Source: an uncultured Oscillibacter sp. | Lineage (GTDB): Bacteria; Bacillota; Clostridia; Oscillospirales; Oscillospiraceae | Length of the DNA: 64,000 bases | Assembly: GCA_910577405.1 (NCBI GenBank) | Contig: CAJTMG010000016.1 | Span: 1 to 64,000, forward strand | Direction of reading: 5' to 3' | Part shown: one piece after another, positions 1 to 9,500 of the stretch | How the letters are laid out: every line of letters begins with the position of its first letter | How positions within the stretch are numbered: the stretch's first letter is position 1 | Notes under the pieces: generated by a model | Database searches by the model: none | What the model was told of the DNA's origin: nothing | What the model saw: only the letters and a program-made list of their open reading frames with translations | Translations under genes and position numbers: made by a program

Positions 1-273
1 CTGAGCGATGATATTACAGAGGAAGCGAAACAGACGAAGCAGGAACCCGCGCCGGAGCCGTTGGCAGAAGAAGCAGTCTTTCCGGAAAAAGAAGAAGGAA
101 AGAAAGTAAGATGGAAGTACATAGCGGCCCTTTTGCTGGCGGTGCTGCTGCTTGGCTTGCTTATTGGTGTGTTTGTCGGGAAATATTCCGAGAGACATAT
201 TTCAATAGGAGATATTGTAGGAGAGGAGGTGGATGTTGCCCCGAGCGGAGAGTTTTCTTTGGGAATATGGTAA
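1..273 (+). CDS. C-terminal part of a single-pass membrane protein (5' end outside window)
   Basis: The reading frame is open from the first base of the window to the TAA at 271-273, so the start lies upstream. The visible 90 residues have an acidic, Pro/Glu-rich stretch (about residues 1-33), a Lys/Arg cluster, then one strongly hydrophobic segment (about residues 40-60, rich in Leu/Ala/Val) and a short polar tail ending GIW. This suggests a cytoplasmic N-terminal region, one membrane helix and about 30 residues outside. No domain is recognised. The next gene starts 19 bases downstream on the same strand and encodes an exported protein, so the two are probably co-transcribed. A TTG at 61 could serve as an internal start, but nothing favours it over read-through from upstream. 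Confidence 0.6.
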   Translation: MSDDITEEAKQTKQEPAPEPLAEEAVFPEKEEGKKVRWKYIAALLLAVLLLGLLIGVFVGKYSERHISIGDIVGEEVDVAPSGEFSLGIW

Positions 274-292
274 TAGAAGGGAGGTGTAGTGA

Positions 293-874
293 GTGCGGAA
301 GAGAAATGTTTTTTGTGTGCTTCTGATGTTGGCTTTGGTGATGAGCCTGGTCCTGTGTGTCTCGGCTTTTGCAGATGTTCAGGACACGGAACCTGCTGCA
401 ATTTGTATTGGGGAATGGTCGAATGGAGAGTATACTAGCTATGTAGAGGGTGAAGTTGAGAGCGAAAAAAATGAGTCCACGGCACCTGCCACCTGGGTGG
501 CCAGTGTAGACGAAGAAATCCTCCCTCCAATTACCAGGGCCAGTAATTTGATTTTGGAAGAAAGCCTCAGTGATGTAGAAACCAGCCGTGGAAGCGGATC
601 GACGTATTTCAAAATTACTAGAAGTCAACCATATTTCAGAGTATCTATTAAAAATAATGGAACTGAGACGTTGCATGCAAGTATGTGTTTTGGAGATAAA
701 AATGCAGATTCCTTCTGGGATTATGATATTGGTTCCGGTGAAGCATCTACAAAGGTTTGGACTGCGAATGAATTTGGCCGCTTTTATATCAACTTTACAA
801 GCAATCCTCACGGCTTGAATCTGGACGGAAAGGTATCTGTCCGTGTTTCGTCTAATCACAGCGATTTGGAGTAA
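293..874 (+). CDS. Small secreted protein of unknown function
   Basis: This encodes 193 residues from a GTG start at 293, chosen because GGAGGTG at 279-285 sits at good spacing and the product then begins with a classical signal peptide: MRKRN, a hydrophobic core of about 17 residues, and a likely cleavage after the Ala-rich segment near residue 27. The mature part is acidic and Ser/Thr/Asn-rich. Its C-terminal half alternates hydrophobic and polar residues (for example YFRVSIKNNGTETL), as expected for a beta-sandwich. It contains one Cys and no recognisable catalytic motif. No family is recognised. It follows the preceding membrane-protein gene closely, so the pair may act together at the cell surface, but this is inference from position only. 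Confidence 0.7.
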   Translation: MRKRNVFCVLLMLALVMSLVLCVSAFADVQDTEPAAICIGEWSNGEYTSYVEGEVESEKNESTAPATWVASVDEEILPPITRASNLILEESLSDVETSRGSGSTYFKITRSQPYFRVSIKNNGTETLHASMCFGDKNADSFWDYDIGSGEASTKVWTANEFGRFYINFTSNPHGLNLDGKVSVRVSSNHSDLE

Positions 875-1028
875 ATAAGGCAGTATATAATTAGGCAGGC
901 TTATGTTCTACCTAATCTACAGTTATTCTACCTGCCACATAGAGTAGGAAACAATATTTCCTACAAGCACTATTCATTCCGGAACGGATTTGATACGTCT
1001 GGAAGCAAGAACAAGAAAAAGAGCGCGT

Positions 1029-1072
1029 AAAAAATCAGGAGAAGGACCGCAAAAGAGCAGTTCTTCTCCTGA
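1029..1072 (-). terminator. Intrinsic terminator of tex
   Basis: On the minus strand a stem with perfect outer arms TCAGGAGAA/TTCTCCTGA is followed by a run of six T (plus-strand A at 1029-1034). It lies directly behind the tex stop codon. Confidence 0.85.
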
Positions 1073-1075
1073 ATA

Positions 1076-3244
1076 TTATTTGCCGCGGGCCTGTTTGATA
1101 GAAAGAGAAATCCGCTTTTTTTTCTCGTCCACATCCAGCACGAGGACCTTAACGACATCGCCCACGGAGACGGCTTCGGAGGGATGCTTAATGAACCTGT
1201 CGGCGACCTGGGAGATATGCACAAGGCCGTCCTGATGCACGCCGATATCGACGAACGCGCCGAAGTCGATAACGTTGCGGACGGTGCCGGTGAGGACCAT
1301 ACCGGGTTTAAGGTCTTTGATTTCCATCACATCGGTCCGGAGGACGGGTTTGGGCAGGTCGTCCCGGATATCGCGGCCGGGTTTCAGGAGTTCGGCGACC
1401 ACGTCCCGGAGGGTAGGCACGCCCACGCCGGTTTCCTCCGCGGCCCGTTCTTCGCCGTAGGCCCGGAGCTGTTCCGGCAGGCCCTTGAGGTTCCCGGACT
1501 GCACGTCGGCCAGGGAATGCCCGGTGATGGCCAGCAGTTTTTCCGCCGCGCCGTAGCTCTCCGGATGCACCGCGGTATGATCCAGCACAGACGCGCTCTC
1601 CGGCACCCGCAGGAAGCCCGCGCACTGCTGGAAGGCCTTGGGACCCAGCTTCGGGACCTTGAGGATTTGCTTTCTCGCGGTAAAGGGCCCGTTTTCTTCC
1701 CGGTAGGCCACGATATTTTTCGCCGTGGTGGTATTCAGTCCGGCCACCCGCTGGAGCAGCGACGGAGACGCCGTGTTTACATCCACCCCGACGGCATTCA
1801 CGCAGTCCTCCACCACGCCGCCAAGAGCCTCGTCCAGCCGTTTCGGGGGCATATCGTGCTGGTACTGCCCTACCCCGATGGCCTTGGGGTCAATCTTCAC
1901 CAGTTCAGCCAGCGGGTCCTGCAAACGCCGCGCAATGGAAATCGCCGACCGCAGATTCACGTCGTACTGTGGGAATTCCTCCGCACCCAGGGGACTTGCC
2001 GAGTACACGGACGCGCCAGCCTCGGATACGATCATATAGCTGACCTTCAAGCCCTCGTCCCCCAGCTTCCGTATCAATTCCACGGCCATTTGTTCCGTCT
2101 CCCGGCTGGCGGTGCCGTTGCCTATGGCGATATGCTCCACGCCGTGTTTCCTGGCCAGCTTTCCCAGGGCTTCGATGGCCTCATGCTTCTGCCGCTCGCC
2201 ATGGGTAGGGTAGACCACGGCGGTATCCAAAACTTTCCCTGTACCGTCCACCACAGCGACCTTGCATCCCATCCGGTAGCCGGGGTCCAGGCCCATGGTG
2301 ACCCTGCCCTTCACCGGCGGCTGCATCAAAAGGGGTTTGAGGTTCAGCGCGAACTGCCCGATAGCCCCTTCGCAGGCGGATTCGGTAAGCTGCGACCGTG
2401 CTTCCCGTTCCAGGGAGGGAAAAATCAAGCGGTCATAAGCGTCTTCGGCGGCGGCCTTGATGAACTCCATAGCGCGGCTTCCGGGGATCACCGCCCAGCG
2501 CCGGACGGCCTGCAAACCCAGTTCCCGGTCCAGTTCAATGCCGGCTTTCAGAACGCCCTCTTTCTCACCCCGGTTGATGGCAAGCACCTGATGGCCCTGC
2601 ATTTTGAAAAGAGGCTGTGTGAAGTCGTAGTAAAGCTGATAAACGGTATCCTCTTCCGTAGCGGCCGCGCTGTGCAGAACGCCGTTCCGGGCCAGCAGAT
2701 TCCGGAGGTTCTTCCGCAGCCCGGCGTCGTCGCTGAGCTGTTCGGCGATGATGTCCGAAGCGCCGGTCAAAGCGTCCTCCGGGGATTCTACGCCCTTTTC
2801 CGGGTCCACGTATTTAGCGGCCTCCGTCAAAGGTTCCGGGCAGTCGGGGGCTTGGGCGTACAGAAGCTCTGCCAGCGGCGCAAGGCCCTTCTCACGCGCC
2901 ATGGAAGCCCGGGTGCGGCGCTTCTGCTTATAGGGCCGGTAGAGGTCTTCCAGCTCGGCCAGAGCAGCAGCGGCGTCCAGGGCGGCGGACAGCTCTTCCG
3001 TCAGCTTCCCCTGGTCCTCGATGGCCTTCCGGATGGCTTCCCTGCGTTCCTGAAGTCCCCGCAGATATTTCAGCCGTTCCTCCAGGGTCCGCAGAATGGT
3101 GTCGTCCATGGCCCCGTGCTGTTCTTTACGGTATCGGGCGATAAAGGGGATGGTGTTGCCCTCGTCCAGCAGGGAAACCACGTTCTCCACATACCGGGCG
3201 GGCTGGTTCAGTTCCTGTGCAAGCAGTTCGATAATAGCGTCCAT
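1076..3244 (-). CDS. tex: Tex-family RNA-binding transcriptional accessory protein
   Basis: The 722-residue product matches Tex in length and architecture. It has an N-terminal Tex/helical region with the family motif FIARYRKE near residue 35, then a YqgF/RNase-H-like fold around residues 310-440 (GLDPGYRMGCKVAVVD). Helix-hairpin-helix motifs follow at about 486-551 (NTASPSLLQRVAGL...LKVPKLGPKAF), with a C-terminal S1 RNA-binding domain at about 645-715 (GTVRNVIDFGAFVDIGVHQDGL). Tex binds RNA and associates with the transcription machinery in other bacteria; its exact role here cannot be read from the sequence. The ATG at 3244 is preceded by AAAGGA. The gene is followed by its own terminator and appears monocistronic. 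Confidence 0.95.
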   Translation of the reverse strand: MDAIIELLAQELNQPARYVENVVSLLDEGNTIPFIARYRKEQHGAMDDTILRTLEERLKYLRGLQERREAIRKAIEDQGKLTEELSAALDAAAALAELEDLYRPYKQKRRTRASMAREKGLAPLAELLYAQAPDCPEPLTEAAKYVDPEKGVESPEDALTGASDIIAEQLSDDAGLRKNLRNLLARNGVLHSAAATEEDTVYQLYYDFTQPLFKMQGHQVLAINRGEKEGVLKAGIELDRELGLQAVRRWAVIPGSRAMEFIKAAAEDAYDRLIFPSLEREARSQLTESACEGAIGQFALNLKPLLMQPPVKGRVTMGLDPGYRMGCKVAVVDGTGKVLDTAVVYPTHGERQKHEAIEALGKLARKHGVEHIAIGNGTASRETEQMAVELIRKLGDEGLKVSYMIVSEAGASVYSASPLGAEEFPQYDVNLRSAISIARRLQDPLAELVKIDPKAIGVGQYQHDMPPKRLDEALGGVVEDCVNAVGVDVNTASPSLLQRVAGLNTTTAKNIVAYREENGPFTARKQILKVPKLGPKAFQQCAGFLRVPESASVLDHTAVHPESYGAAEKLLAITGHSLADVQSGNLKGLPEQLRAYGEERAAEETGVGVPTLRDVVAELLKPGRDIRDDLPKPVLRTDVMEIKDLKPGMVLTGTVRNVIDFGAFVDIGVHQDGLVHISQVADRFIKHPSEAVSVGDVVKVLVLDVDEKKKRISLSIKQARGK

Positions 3245-3278
3245 AGTGTTCCTTTCTCATTGACAGAGCAAATCATAT

Positions 3279-3372
3279 GAATTAGAAATCAGGAGTAGGA
3301 GATGGTTCCTGAACCTATGAGAATTCCGCGTGAAAAAAATCACTCAGTTTTTATTTCTGATATCTAATTCAC
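3279..3372. repeat. Short inverted-repeat element of a dispersed AATTAGAAATCAGGAG family
   Basis: The segment begins GAATTAGAAATCAGGAG and ends with the inverted, slightly diverged arm whose reverse complement reads GAATTAGATATCAG. The right arm overlaps the last codons of the MATE gene (end at 3344). Related segments occur at 15629-15819 and 35011-35023. It may be a degenerate miniature element; no transposase is nearby. Confidence 0.5.
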
Positions 3373-4747
3373 TGGCGGCAGCTTTCATAGTTTTGGTGAG
3401 GAAAATGGAGCTGAGGATTAAGGAAATGACCTCGGCGATGGGGAAAGCGAACCAGACGAAATCAAGGCGGCCGGACTGCGCGAGGAGCCATGCGGCGGGC
3501 AGGAGCACGATAAGCTGACGGCATATGGAGACAATAAGGCTGTAGAAGGGGTTCCCGATGGCCTGACAGACGGAACCGGCGATGATACAGAATCCGGCCA
3601 AGGGGAAATGAATGCTGATGATCCGGAGGGCCAGGGTGCCGATAGAGAGCATTTCCGCAGAGGGGGAGAAGAAGTCCAGCAGGGTTGCGGGGAGGAGCTG
3701 GAAGGCGGCAAGCCCCAGGCACATGATGGAAACCGCGGCGCCCACTGTCAGCCGGATGGTGCTCTTGACGCGGTCCAGACGGGCGGCGCCATAGTTATAG
3801 GAGACGATGGGGACCATGCCGTTATTCAGGCCGAAGATGGGCATAAAGATGAAGCTCTGGAGTTTGAAATAAGCGCCAAAGACGGCGGTAGCGGTATCGG
3901 TAAAAGAAATCAGAATTTTGTTCAGCCCGAAGGTCATGACGGAACCGATGGACTGCATGATAATAGACGGCAGGCCCACGCGGTAGATTTCACGGGCAGT
4001 CTCCCGATGGAAGCGAATGGAACGTGCCCGGATATGGATATCAGGATTGAATTTCAGATTAAGGAACAGGCCAGCGCAGGCGGCGACAATCTGTCCCAGA
4101 ACGGTAGCAGCAGCGGCGCCGGCAACCTCCATCCTGGGGAAGCCGAAGAGTCCGAAGATCAGGATAGGGTCCATGACGATGTTGATCACCGCGCCGATCA
4201 GCTGGGTGACCATGGAATAGAGGGTACGCCCGGTGGATTGCAGGATACGTTCAAAGCAGAACTGGCTGAAAATACCGATGGACAATCCCAGGCAAATCCG
4301 GGAGTAATCGGTGCCGTAGTTCACGATGGAAGCAATGTCGGTCTGCGCCAGGAAGAAGATCCGGGAAAAGAGGAAGCCGAAGATGCCGAAGATCACGGCG
4401 CTGCATAAAAAGAGGAAGATACCCGTATTGGCTGCCTGGTCCGCCTGTTCCTGCTTCTTCTCGCCAAGGGAACGGGAGAGCAGGGCGTTCATACCGACTC
4501 CGGTGCCGCCGCCGATGGCAATCATCAGGTTTTGCAGAGGGAAGGCCAGCGAAACGGCATTCAGCGCGTCCTGACTGAGCCGGGCGACAAAAATGCTGTC
4601 CACCACGTTGTAAAGAGCCTGTACCAGCATAGAAATCATCATTGGGACTGCCATACCAGCCAGAAGGGGCGCGATTGGCATAATGCCCATTTTGTTTTCC
4701 GCAGGCGCGCCGCCGGAAGAAGGAGATTGCGTATTGTTATTTTTCAT
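3344..4747 (-). CDS. MATE family efflux transporter (first of three)
   Basis: The 467-residue integral membrane protein has the twelve-helix pattern of multidrug and toxic compound extrusion transporters. The N-terminal half carries the family signature around ALYNVVDSIFVARLS and IGGGTGVGMNALLSRSLGE, and the second half repeats the fold (FNNGMVPIVSYNYGAAR-like segment). MATE pumps export cationic drugs or metabolites with H+ or Na+; the substrate is unknown here. A hydrophilic 18-residue N-terminus precedes the first helix. AAAGGA lies before the ATG at 4747. It sits downstream of prfB but is separated from it by a terminator, so it is probably expressed separately. The last codons run into an inverted-repeat element, giving the polar tail SELDIRNKN. 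Confidence 0.93.
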   Translation of the reverse strand: MKNNNTQSPSSGGAPAENKMGIMPIAPLLAGMAVPMMISMLVQALYNVVDSIFVARLSQDALNAVSLAFPLQNLMIAIGGGTGVGMNALLSRSLGEKKQEQADQAANTGIFLFLCSAVIFGIFGFLFSRIFFLAQTDIASIVNYGTDYSRICLGLSIGIFSQFCFERILQSTGRTLYSMVTQLIGAVINIVMDPILIFGLFGFPRMEVAGAAAATVLGQIVAACAGLFLNLKFNPDIHIRARSIRFHRETAREIYRVGLPSIIMQSIGSVMTFGLNKILISFTDTATAVFGAYFKLQSFIFMPIFGLNNGMVPIVSYNYGAARLDRVKSTIRLTVGAAVSIMCLGLAAFQLLPATLLDFFSPSAEMLSIGTLALRIISIHFPLAGFCIIAGSVCQAIGNPFYSLIVSICRQLIVLLPAAWLLAQSGRLDFVWFAFPIAEVISLILSSIFLTKTMKAAASELDIRNKN

Positions 4748-4794
4748 TGGTTAGAATCCTTTCTGTATATAAATATCTATAGAAATCAGTGCGG

Positions 4795-4823
4795 AAAAAG
4801 GACGCGGCTTCTTACACCGCGCC
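4795..4823 (-). terminator. Intrinsic terminator behind prfB
   Basis: On the minus strand GGCGCGG pairs with CCGCGTC (one G-U pair) and is followed by CTTTTT. It lies between prfB and the MATE gene. Confidence 0.65.
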
Positions 4824-4891
4824 GTTTTTTGGAAGGGGTTTCACTGCCATGACGGAAACAAAAACATCTCTTATCTCATTTTATCACGTAT

Positions 4892-6016
4892 CTATTTTTT
4901 AAGTTCGCCTGTGGCAAGCTGGGTGAGGTAGGCGTTGAGGAAGCCGTCCAGATCGCCGTCCATCACCGCGTCCACACCGGAGACGGCATAACTGGTGCGG
5001 GTGTCCTTGACCTGCTGATAGGGCATAAAGACATAAGAGCGGATCTGGCTGCCCCATTCGATTTTCATCTGCACGCCCTTGATATCAGAAATTTTCTCCG
5101 CGTGCTGCTGTGCCTTGAGTTCCAGGAGCTTTGCCCGGAGCATTTTCATACAGTTGTCTTTATTCTGGAACTGGCTTCTCTCCTGCTGGCTGGCGACGAC
5201 GATTCCGGTAGGCTTGTGAATGAGCCGCACAGCGGAGGAAGTTTTGTTGACGTGCTGGCCGCCTGCGCCGGAAGCCCGATAGACCTGCATTTCGATATCC
5301 TCGTCCCGGATTTCGATGGACTCGTCGTCTTCGATTTCGGGCATGACTTCCACGGCGGCGAAGGAGGTTTGACGGCGGGCGTTGGCGTCGAAGGGAGACA
5401 CGCGGACCAGCCGGTGGACGCCGTTCTCGCTCTTGAGCAGGCCGTAGGCATTCTCGCCCTCGATGGAAATGGCGGCGGATTTGATGCCCGCTTCATCGCC
5501 GTCCTCGTAGTTGAGGGTTTTCCAGGCAAAGCCGTGACGTTCAGCCCATCGGGTGTACATCCGATAAAGCATCTGCGCCCAGTCCTGAGCCTCCGTGCCG
5601 CCCGCGCCGGGATGGAATTGCAGAATGGCGTTGGAATTGTCGTACTCTCCGGAGAGCAGGGTAGCCAGCCGCATTTCTTCTGTACGGGCTTCCAAGGCGG
5701 CGAATTCGGTCTTGAGTTCCTCCAGAAGCTCCTCGTCGTCGGCCTCCTGACCCATTTCGCAGAGAGTGGTCAGGTCCTCCCAGGAAGAGAAGAGCTTTTC
5801 CTGCCGGGTAATCTTGCTTTGAAGCTGCTTCAATCTCTGCTGGACCTGCTGGGAGCGCACAAGGTCGTTCCAGAAGCCGTCCTGCGCCGTTTCATCCTCC
5901 AATCGGGCCGCTTCCTGCCGTGCCGCGTCGATGTCCAGCGCCTCGGAGAGCTTTTCCAGTTCCGGACGCAGTTCCCGGAGCTTTTGTTTGTAGGCGTCGT
6001 ATTCAATCAAGGCCAT
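4892..6016 (-). CDS. prfB: Peptide chain release factor 2 (RF2)
   Basis: RF2 releases finished peptides at UGA and UAA codons. The protein has the RF2 stop-codon recognition tripeptide SPF (about residue 206, in VRVSPFDANARRQ) and the GGQ hydrolysis motif (about residue 250, in ASGAGGQHVNKT), preceded by the helical N-terminal domain. Start: the ATG at 6016 has GGAG eight bases upstream, whereas the in-frame ATG at 6034 has no ribosome-binding site, so 6016 is preferred (374 residues). Unlike many bacterial prfB genes, the frame is continuous through the region where the in-frame UGA and the slippery LRGSL segment would lie, so there is no programmed +1 frameshift. A strong promoter lies just upstream. 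Confidence 0.95.
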   Translation of the reverse strand: MALIEYDAYKQKLRELRPELEKLSEALDIDAARQEAARLEDETAQDGFWNDLVRSQQVQQRLKQLQSKITRQEKLFSSWEDLTTLCEMGQEADDEELLEELKTEFAALEARTEEMRLATLLSGEYDNSNAILQFHPGAGGTEAQDWAQMLYRMYTRWAERHGFAWKTLNYEDGDEAGIKSAAISIEGENAYGLLKSENGVHRLVRVSPFDANARRQTSFAAVEVMPEIEDDESIEIRDEDIEMQVYRASGAGGQHVNKTSSAVRLIHKPTGIVVASQQERSQFQNKDNCMKMLRAKLLELKAQQHAEKISDIKGVQMKIEWGSQIRSYVFMPYQQVKDTRTSYAVSGVDAVMDGDLDGFLNAYLTQLATGELKK

Positions 6017-6054
6017 GGTAAATTCTCCATTCATTGTGATGTTTCAGCCATAGT

Positions 6055-6083
6055 ATTATATAGGAGCCGAATTTATTTGTAAA
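6055..6083 (-). promoter_or_regulatory. Sigma-A-type promoter of prfB
   Basis: On the minus strand TTTACA (6083-6078) and TATAAT (6060-6055) are separated by 17 bp, about 40 bp before the preferred prfB start. Confidence 0.85.
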
Positions 6084-6459
6084 GAGAAATCTGTGAACTT
6101 TCACCACCTGACCGCACAAAAACGGAACATCCCGCGCAGATTCCTTTTTGGATGGCGGCACAGGGGAAGAATTCTGACCGGCTGGGGGGAGATTCATCCG
6201 GCGGCCAGGAGCGGTGTTTGTCATTTTTGCAGGAATTCCGCGTTTTCCCGGAAAATGGCTTTGCCGCGGCCTGCCGGAACGCCTGAGGAAGCGCGTCTGA
6301 CGGGTCCGGGGCTGTTTTTGACGGATTTTGTCGGAACCGCTCTGTTCCTGAGGCTTTTTCGGAAAATGCAATTCTCCGCATTCCGGCGCGAGGGTCATGG
6401 CAGTATTTTCCGGCGGTCCGATGCAAAAATGTTGCAGCTTGTTCACAGTTTGTTCATGA
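6084..6459. other. Intergenic stretch without a recognisable gene
   Basis: No reading frame here has both a plausible start and coding character. It contains several short GGAAAA/TTTTCC inverted segments (for example around 6245-6257) and is bounded by the prfB promoter and the promoter of the large surface-protein gene. No known regulatory RNA is recognised. Confidence 0.4.
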
Positions 6460-6489
6460 TTGACGGAGAGGTTTCGGCTATGGTATAAA
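6460..6489 (+). promoter_or_regulatory. Promoter of the large SLH surface-protein gene
   Basis: TTGACG (6460-6465) and TATAAA (6484-6489) are separated by 18 bp. A TGG extension precedes the -10. The start codon follows about 58 bp downstream, behind GGAGGG. Confidence 0.75.
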
Positions 6490-6547
6490 GACAGGCATTA
6501 TCTATAGAGAATGAAATACAAATCCGATTGAACATGGAGGGAATCAT

Positions 6548-9500
6548 ATGCACGGATTTTGGAAAAGGAAACTGCCGGCGTTTCTGCTGGCGCTGGTACT
6601 GGTGACCAGTCTCATCCCCGCTGCTGCCGCGGCAGACTGCTTAGACGGAGAACACGACTGGTCACCCTGGACAACAACGATTGAAGCGGACTGCAATAAG
6701 GTAGGCACTGAGGTCCGGACCTGCTCTAAATGCAACAAGCCTGAAACAAGGTCCGTTCCTGCTACTGGTGTACATGATTATGAAGTTATCAGCAACACTG
6801 CGACTTGCGGCAAAGACGGCGAACTGACCAGAAAGTGCAAAGTCTGCGGTGTTGAATCCAAAGAAATCAGCCCCGCTACCGGAAGCCACACCTGGCAGAA
6901 CACCGGAAGCCCCAATCCTGCCCCTACCTGCACCTCGACAGGAACCCAGCTCCAGACTTGCTCTGTGTGCAAGGAGACCCAAAACCAATCCATTCCCGCC
7001 CTGGGCCACAGTGTAAACAGCACCACCGGTAAATGCAACCGCTGTGGAATGCAGGTCAATCCCATTCCCGCTAATATCACCGTGACCTTTATGAATGGCA
7101 GTGCTGTCTTTGCCACCCGTTCCGTGACCTCCGGCAGCGCACCCTCCAATCCCGGCACGCCCGGCTATCCCAGCGTTCCTTCCGGCTGTACATACACGTT
7201 CAAGGGCTGGACGACGACGAATCCCGGCTCCAAGGCCATTTATACGAATCAGTCCCTGACCAACGTTGCCAGCGTAGGCGTCAGCGGGAACACGACTTAC
7301 TATGCGGTATACACCCTGACGGCCACAAGCCAGAACGTCACCGTGAGCGCGGGGAACTCCAACGGCACCGTCATCGGCAGTTCCATCGTCAACGAGCTGA
7401 ACAGCCGCTTCTCTTCTCTGGCCGGACAGAACAGCTTCAATTCCGTCAGCTTCGGAAGCTCCAACGGCCGGGGCACCCTCTACGCCAACAGCAACCGCAA
7501 CGGCCTGAGCTACAACTACAGCTACAGCCCCTCCGCCGTTTCCAGCTTCTACTTTGTGCCCGGTTCTTCCAACGGCTATACCATTACCTATACCGCCGTG
7601 GATAACTGGAGCAATAAAATTTCCGGCACGATTACCGTTAATAATTCCAACACCGCCGCCAACGGGACCATTACCTATTACGTAGCCCCCGGCGGAACCG
7701 TGGACTTCAAGAGCGTCAATTTTGCCGACGCCTACCGGAACCTTAGCGGCGACACCAGCACCCTCCGATGGGTCAGCTTCAGCGCCCCCAACAGATACGG
7801 CGACCTGGGCTATCTCTATTCCGGCTCCCTGACCCTGGACAGAAGCCGCCTGATCAACAACGACTATTACTACAGCAGCAGTTCCTATGGCCAGTACGCC
7901 CTCAGCTCCCTGAACTTCAAAGCCGCGTCCAATGCCCGCAACGGCGACACGGTTTCCATCCCCTTCCGCGCGTACTACAACAACAGCACCTATTATGACG
8001 GCACAGTAAAGATTGTCATCAGTCAGAACGGCGGCGACGGAGTGGTGACTTACCGCGTGGCCCCCGGACAGAGCATCCGCTTTGACCGCACGGACTTCAA
8101 CAACGCCTATCAGAACCTGACCGATACCAGCCGGACCATCCGTTATGTAGCCCTCAACGCGCCTAACGCCTATACCAGCTTTTCCGGCAAGATCTACGCC
8201 TCCGGGCATTCGGATTTCACCGCCTCAGAGCTGACCTACGACCGGACTCTCTTCTATTACAACTCCAAGAGCTACGGCGACTATGCCCTTGACGACCTGC
8301 TCTTCCAGGCAAACAGCGGCGCGAGGGACGGCGATACCTTGACCATGGACTTCCGGGCCTACTACTCCCGGGACGACTACGCCACCGGCACTCTGAAAAT
8401 CGTCATTGACAAGAACGGCTCCGACGATACCGTGACCGCCACCGCCGCGCCGGGAGGCACCGTCCGCCTGGACCGGGACGATTTCAACGACGTCTATCAG
8501 CTCCTTGCCAATTCCCGCCGTGACGTGAGCTATGTTTCTTTTGAAGCCCCCAGCTCCTACGACTCCTTCGCCGGGAAGCTCTACGCCGGAAACACCGCCC
8601 TTACCCGCACGGACCTCCGGCACAACGGCATCTGGTTCTACTACAACAGCAAGGACGCCAGCGGCAGAGACTACGCCATTGAAGACCTGACCTTCCGGGC
8701 CGATACCAGCGCACGGAACAACGCCAGCCTGAATATTCCCTTCCGGGCCTACTATTCCTCCGGCGACTACGTGGACGGCATTCTCAAGCTCTCCGTCAAC
8801 TCCTCCACCGGTTCCCAGGTCAGCTATACCGTTCCCGTAAACGGCAGCGTGTCTCTCCGGGCCAGCGACTTCAATGACGCCTACCGCAGTATGTCCGGCA
8901 ATTCCAACCGCACCATCGCCTATATTGCCTTCGACGCGCCCAACGCATACGCCAGCTTCAACGGCGGCCTCTATACCGGGTCCTCCGGCAACCCCTTCAA
9001 CCGCACCGAACTGGCCTATTCCCGCACCCTCTTCTATTACAGCAATTCCCGTTACGGCGATTACTCCATTGACAGCCTGACATTCAAAGCCAACTCCAGC
9101 GCGAGAAACGGCGACACCCTCTCCATTCCCTTCCGGGCCTACTACTCCGACAGCGATTATGAAGAGGGGACCATGAAAATCACCGTAGGCAATGCCGCGA
9201 CTTCCGCCGGTAATATCGAAATGACCGTCACCCCCGGCAAAACCGTCAACTTCGACCGGGCCAAGTTCAACGACCTGTTCCAGAAGAGCTACAGAAGCGA
9301 TACCGTCAGCTATGTGGTCTTCCGCGCGCCCTCGGAGACGGAATACCCCTCCTCTGCCGGCACCTTCTATCGGGGCTACGGCACCAGCTATTCTGCCACA
9401 TTCACCCGCAATGCCCTGGCCGACCCCCGCTTCTACTATGACAGCAGAGACGCCGGCGTCCGGGACTATGCCATCAACGACCTGACCTTCGCCGCCGCCA

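Noticed and set aside
1184..3280. Long open frame on the plus strand opposite tex
   Set aside because: It is the complement of a well-supported tex gene, is rich in His/Gly/Gln with no domain, and its length is explained by the GC-rich third positions of tex.
6003..6446. Open frames in the prfB upstream region
   Set aside because: They overlap the prfB promoter, lack start signals and have no coding-like composition.
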